Shown: positions 61,595 to 64,000 of the stretch, one piece after another | Layout of the letters: each line of letters starts with the position of its first letter | Numbering within the stretch: position 1 is the stretch's first letter | Origin: Candidatus Nitrosotenuis aquarius | GTDB lineage: Archaea > Thermoproteota > Nitrososphaeria > Nitrososphaerales > Nitrosopumilaceae | Assembly: GCF_002787055.1 (NCBI RefSeq) | Contig: NZ_CP024808.1 | Span: 248,001 to 312,000 of the forward strand | DNA: 64,000 nt | Reading direction: 5' to 3' | Translations under genes and position numbers: made by a program | The notes under the pieces: model-generated | Seen by the model: the letters and a program-made list of their open reading frames with translations, nothing else | Told to the model about the DNA's origin: nothing | Databases searched by the model: none

Positions 61595-62005
61595 ATGGAG
61601 CGAGATCCGCACACCGACGATCAAATACGGAATATTCTGTCATTAAAAAAAGTTGCAGTAGTTGGCATGTCTAAAAACGAAGAAAAAGCGGCAAACTATG
61701 TCCCAAAGTATTTGCTTTCACAAGGATATGACATCGTACCAGTAAACCCGACCGCAGATAGCATTCTTGACCGGAAATGTCACGCTAATCTATCTGAAAT
61801 AACTGAGCCCATTGATATTGTAGATGTGTTTAGGCCGTCTGATCAGATCTTGCCTGTAATACAAGAAGCAATCAAAATAAAGCCAAAAGTAATCTGGCTT
61901 CAAGAAGGAATTCACAATGAAGAAGCAGAAGATCTGGCTAGAAAAGCTGGAATCCAAGTTGTTTTCAATAGGTGTATGTTGGCAGAACATCAGCGGTTGT
62001 TCTAA
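61595..62005 (+). CDS. CoA-binding domain protein
   Basis: 136 aa: LKKVAVVGMSKNEEKAANYVPKYLLSQGYDIVPVNPTADSILDRKCHANLSEI, the Rossmann start of the CoA-binding (COG1832/YccU) family, then DVFRPSDQILPVIQEAIKIKPKVIWLQEGIHNEEAEDLARKAGIQVVFNRCMLAEHQRL. The RPSD and WLQ-G-I-x-N-E motifs are diagnostic. Role unclear; it overlaps the next gene by 1 nt (TAATG), so the two are coupled. Confidence 0.85.
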   Translation: MERDPHTDDQIRNILSLKKVAVVGMSKNEEKAANYVPKYLLSQGYDIVPVNPTADSILDRKCHANLSEITEPIDIVDVFRPSDQILPVIQEAIKIKPKVIWLQEGIHNEEAEDLARKAGIQVVFNRCMLAEHQRLF

Positions 62006-62376
62006 TGGCCAAGTTTGATGATTTCTACAAAGAACTTGCAGCACTGGTAAAATCGTACACGGATAATGAAACAATGCTCAAAGTCGAGTCGGACCTCGAA
62101 TCACAAATAATTCGAATTTTTGGAGAACGCGTATCCTCACTTGGCAGGGCAAAAAATGGTCTTGCAGACGCGTCAGAACTTGCCTTTACCACGGCAGAAC
62201 ACCATCCATACTGGAGCTTGCTGTATAATGCATGCCAGATAGCAAAAATCACTCTGGACAAATGGGAGTCTGATCTGACGCGTGAAGAAATAGATGAGAT
62301 ATCTTGGTCGTTAGACGAGCTCAAAAACACCTGTCAAAAAATACTGGCAAATCCACACAATGATCATACTCACTAG
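62005..62376 (+). CDS. Helical hypothetical protein coupled to the CoA-binding gene
   Basis: 123 aa from ATG 62005. Soluble and helical: MAKFDDFYKELAALVKSYTDNETMLKVE, then GERVSSLGRAKNGLADASELAFTTAEHHPYWSLLYNACQIAKITLDKWE, IDEISWSLDELKNTCQKILA. No recognised motif. Translation is coupled to the upstream CoA-binding gene. Likely thaumarchaea-specific. Confidence 0.65.
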   Translation: MAKFDDFYKELAALVKSYTDNETMLKVESDLESQIIRIFGERVSSLGRAKNGLADASELAFTTAEHHPYWSLLYNACQIAKITLDKWESDLTREEIDEISWSLDELKNTCQKILANPHNDHTH

Positions 62377-62410
62377 TCAGAGATAAATAACATGAAAGGC
62401 ACATCTTATC

Positions 62411-63634
62411 GTGCCAATAAAAATAGGGATTATCGGCAAAACAAATACTGGCAAGACCACATTCTTCAATTCCGCAACACTTTCGTCTGCAGAAATCTCG
62501 ACATATCCGTTTACTACAAAAAAGCCTGAATCTGCTGCTGCAAATGCAATCGCCCTTTGTGTTCATCCCGAGTTTAATGTCTTTGATAATCCAAAAAACT
62601 CTAGGTGCATTGATGGGTGGCGCTATATCCCAATTGAGCTAATTGATCTTCCTGGATTAATCAAGGATGCATGGCAAGGAAAGGGACTTGGCAACCAATT
62701 TCTATCTGTTGCAGCACAATCTGACGCATTGTTGCATGTGGTGGATGTGTCTGGCGGTATTGACTCGTCTGGTAAAATTGCAGAAGCAGGAGCCGGAGAT
62801 CCAATCTCTGATTTTGCAGACATAGAGGAAGAACTGATAATGTGGTATCTGAAGATTCTAGAGGGAAACCGTGACAAAGTCTCAAAGACAATACATTCGG
62901 GTGTGGACAAGATAGTGGCAATTGCCGATTTATATCGGGGGATAGGCGTTAACAACTCTCATGTAAAAGAAGCATTACACTCGGCTGGAGTAGAAGATAA
63001 GGAACTTGATGACATCGGCTTTCAGGAATCCAAAAAATTTGCGACAGTGTTACGCAAAATATCCAAACCCACACTAATTGTGGCAAACAAAATTGATGTT
63101 GATGGTGCAGACAAGAACTTTGCAAGACTTCGAGAGCGATACATTGACACCATAGTGGTGCCTGCAAGCGCAGACAGCGAGCTTTCACTGCGACGCGCAG
63201 AACAAAAAGGACTCATAAAATACTCGCCAGGATCTGAACAATTTGATATCATGAAACCTGGTGAACTATCTCAAAAGCAAAAAGGAGCACTTGATTTTAT
63301 CACCAAAGAAATCATGGGAGAATACATGCGAACTGGAGTCCAATTCGCAATCAACGTTACTGTCTTTAAGCTTCTCAAAATGAATGCAATATACCCAGTA
63401 GCTGATGAAGAAAAACTTGCAGACAAGAAAGGAAATGTCTTGCCTGACCTGATTTTATTAAAAGATGGTGCCACTGTGGTTGATCTGGCAAAGGAAATCC
63501 ACACCAGTCTTACAAAGGGCTTATTATATGCAAAAGATATTCGATATAACCTGAGATTGCCCACGAATTATCAGCTGCGAGATAGAGATGTGATATCACT
63601 GGTTTCTGCATCTACTAGCAAAAAACCACATTAG
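62411..63634 (+). CDS. OBG-family GTPase (YchF-like, archaeal type)
   Basis: 407 aa from GTG 62411. G1 IGKTNTGKTTFFN, G2 region, G3 ELIDLPGLIKDAWQGKGLGNQFLSVAAQSDALLHVVDVSGG, G4 IVANKIDVDGADKN. The C-terminal helical domain and a TGS domain (VFKLLKMNAIYPVADE, ending NLRLPTNYQLRDRDVISLVSAS) are present. It resembles archaeal YchF-related proteins, which bind ribosomes or RNA. Its stop overlaps the convergent cysS by 4 nt. Confidence 0.88.
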   Translation: MPIKIGIIGKTNTGKTTFFNSATLSSAEISTYPFTTKKPESAAANAIALCVHPEFNVFDNPKNSRCIDGWRYIPIELIDLPGLIKDAWQGKGLGNQFLSVAAQSDALLHVVDVSGGIDSSGKIAEAGAGDPISDFADIEEELIMWYLKILEGNRDKVSKTIHSGVDKIVAIADLYRGIGVNNSHVKEALHSAGVEDKELDDIGFQESKKFATVLRKISKPTLIVANKIDVDGADKNFARLRERYIDTIVVPASADSELSLRRAEQKGLIKYSPGSEQFDIMKPGELSQKQKGALDFITKEIMGEYMRTGVQFAINVTVFKLLKMNAIYPVADEEKLADKKGNVLPDLILLKDGATVVDLAKEIHTSLTKGLLYAKDIRYNLRLPTNYQLRDRDVISLVSASTSKKPH

Positions 63635-64000
63635 GCGTCTGCCAAGATTTTTTCTTTTTTCATCCAGACTGTCTTGTTTTTGTGATCTAGCAGAACAATG
63701 TTTTGCGCAGAGATCTGGTCACGGATTTTATCCGCTTCTTGGTATTGTTTTTGTGCGCGCAATATTTCTCGTTGTTTTATGAGATTTGTAATTGATTGTT
63801 TTTCCTGGTCTGTGACCTTTTGTACTTGCAATCCTAAAACGTCCGACATGTACTCGAATTCTGGTAATGCGATATTGGCAATAGATTTTGTCATGGACTC
63901 GGAGGCCGCAATTCTGTTGATTCCCTTGATTAGCTTGAAAAATGCGTTTATTGCAAGGGCGGTGTTAAAATCAGAATCAAGTGCGGAATCAAACTCTGTT
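63631..64000 (-). CDS. cysS: Cysteinyl-tRNA synthetase, C-terminal end (partial)
   Basis: The frame continues past the right window edge; the stop is at 63631-63633. The visible 122 residues contain EFDSALDSDFNTALAINAFFKLIKG, matching the FxxALDxDFNTxxALAxLFxL helix of CysRS, then the C-terminal SITNLIKQREILRAQKQYQEADKIRDQIS, typical of the anticodon-side helical domain, ending in TVWMKKEKI. The ORF starting at 63894 is only part of it. Confidence 0.85.
   Translation of the reverse strand, partial: TEFDSALDSDFNTALAINAFFKLIKGINRIAASESMTKSIANIALPEFEYMSDVLGLQVQKVTDQEKQSITNLIKQREILRAQKQYQEADKIRDQISAQNIVLLDHKNKTVWMKKEKILADA

Overview
The window is chromosomal DNA of an ammonia-oxidising archaeon of the Thaumarchaeota (Nitrososphaerota), most like the Nitrosopumilus/Nitrosarchaeum/Nitrosotenuis group. 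Supporting signs are an archaeal 16S-23S rRNA operon with no tRNA in the spacer, an archaeal translation and transcription set (EF-1alpha, uS10, Rpo12, TFB, EndA, archaeal AspRS), a class III PHA synthase pair, a DnaJ-ferredoxin fusion, several CheY/histidine kinase genes, many tiny zinc-ribbon proteins, and TATA-like boxes about 25 nt upstream of start codons (leaderless mRNAs). The DNA is AT-rich and densely coded on both strands, with frequent 1-30 nt gene overlaps.

Layout. 1-1223: end of a leuA-like gene and a leuB-like dehydrogenase, followed at once by a 25-nt tRNA 3'-end fragment. 1347-2954: six small zinc-binding or membrane proteins. 2982-9279: aspS, a NusA-like KH protein, an orphan OppD-type ATPase, a DUF6659-like protein, a DedA-like membrane protein, and an overlapping AAG / type-4 UDG / TldD operon. 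9496-13087: membrane histidine kinase, stand-alone HPt domain, CheY and a zinc-ribbon response regulator. 13133-20832: PIN-ATPase-KH protein, DtxR-like regulator, DUF192 protein, soluble histidine kinase with a TauE-like permease, MaoC-like and tandem-SDR proteins.

20907-27566 is an AT-rich foreign island with all genes on the minus strand: an integrase N-terminal fragment, a rolling-circle-type (HUH) Rep-like protein, a 1226-aa protein joining six integrase-type repeats, an SF2 helicase and an Rrp8-like methyltransferase, and a PIN nuclease-like protein overlapping a helical partner gene. A 12-bp inverted repeat lies at the two ends. This is the best candidate for an undescribed system, possibly defence or element maintenance.

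27616-40947 returns to housekeeping: tRNA-splicing endonuclease, PhoU-like protein, DNA ligase, FBP aldolase/phosphatase, EF-1alpha-uS10-Rpo12, zinc-finger proteins, 3-hydroxyacyl-CoA dehydrogenase, HIT protein, DnaJ-Fer, and a GSA-aminomutase-like aminotransferase. 41227-45845 is the 16S-23S operon with processing stems and a strong 3' hairpin. 45969-64000 holds DUF6659-like paralogs, a thioredoxin-reductase-like enzyme, an FN3-repeat secreted protein, a Dps-like ferritin, a PHA module (phasin-AbrB-like gene next to phaEC), another soluble histidine kinase, TFB, a TrmB-like regulator with a degenerate HisKA-only protein, a TPR-metalloprotease, BirA, an OBG-type GTPase and the 3' end of cysS.

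Links across the window: a near-identical 19-bp palindrome precedes both the histidine kinase at 16741 and the TrmB-like regulator at 57386, suggesting one shared regulator. BirA and the 3-hydroxyacyl-CoA dehydrogenase fit the 3-hydroxypropionate/4-hydroxybutyrate carbon-fixation cycle of this group. Functional assignments rest on motif reading only; no database search was run.
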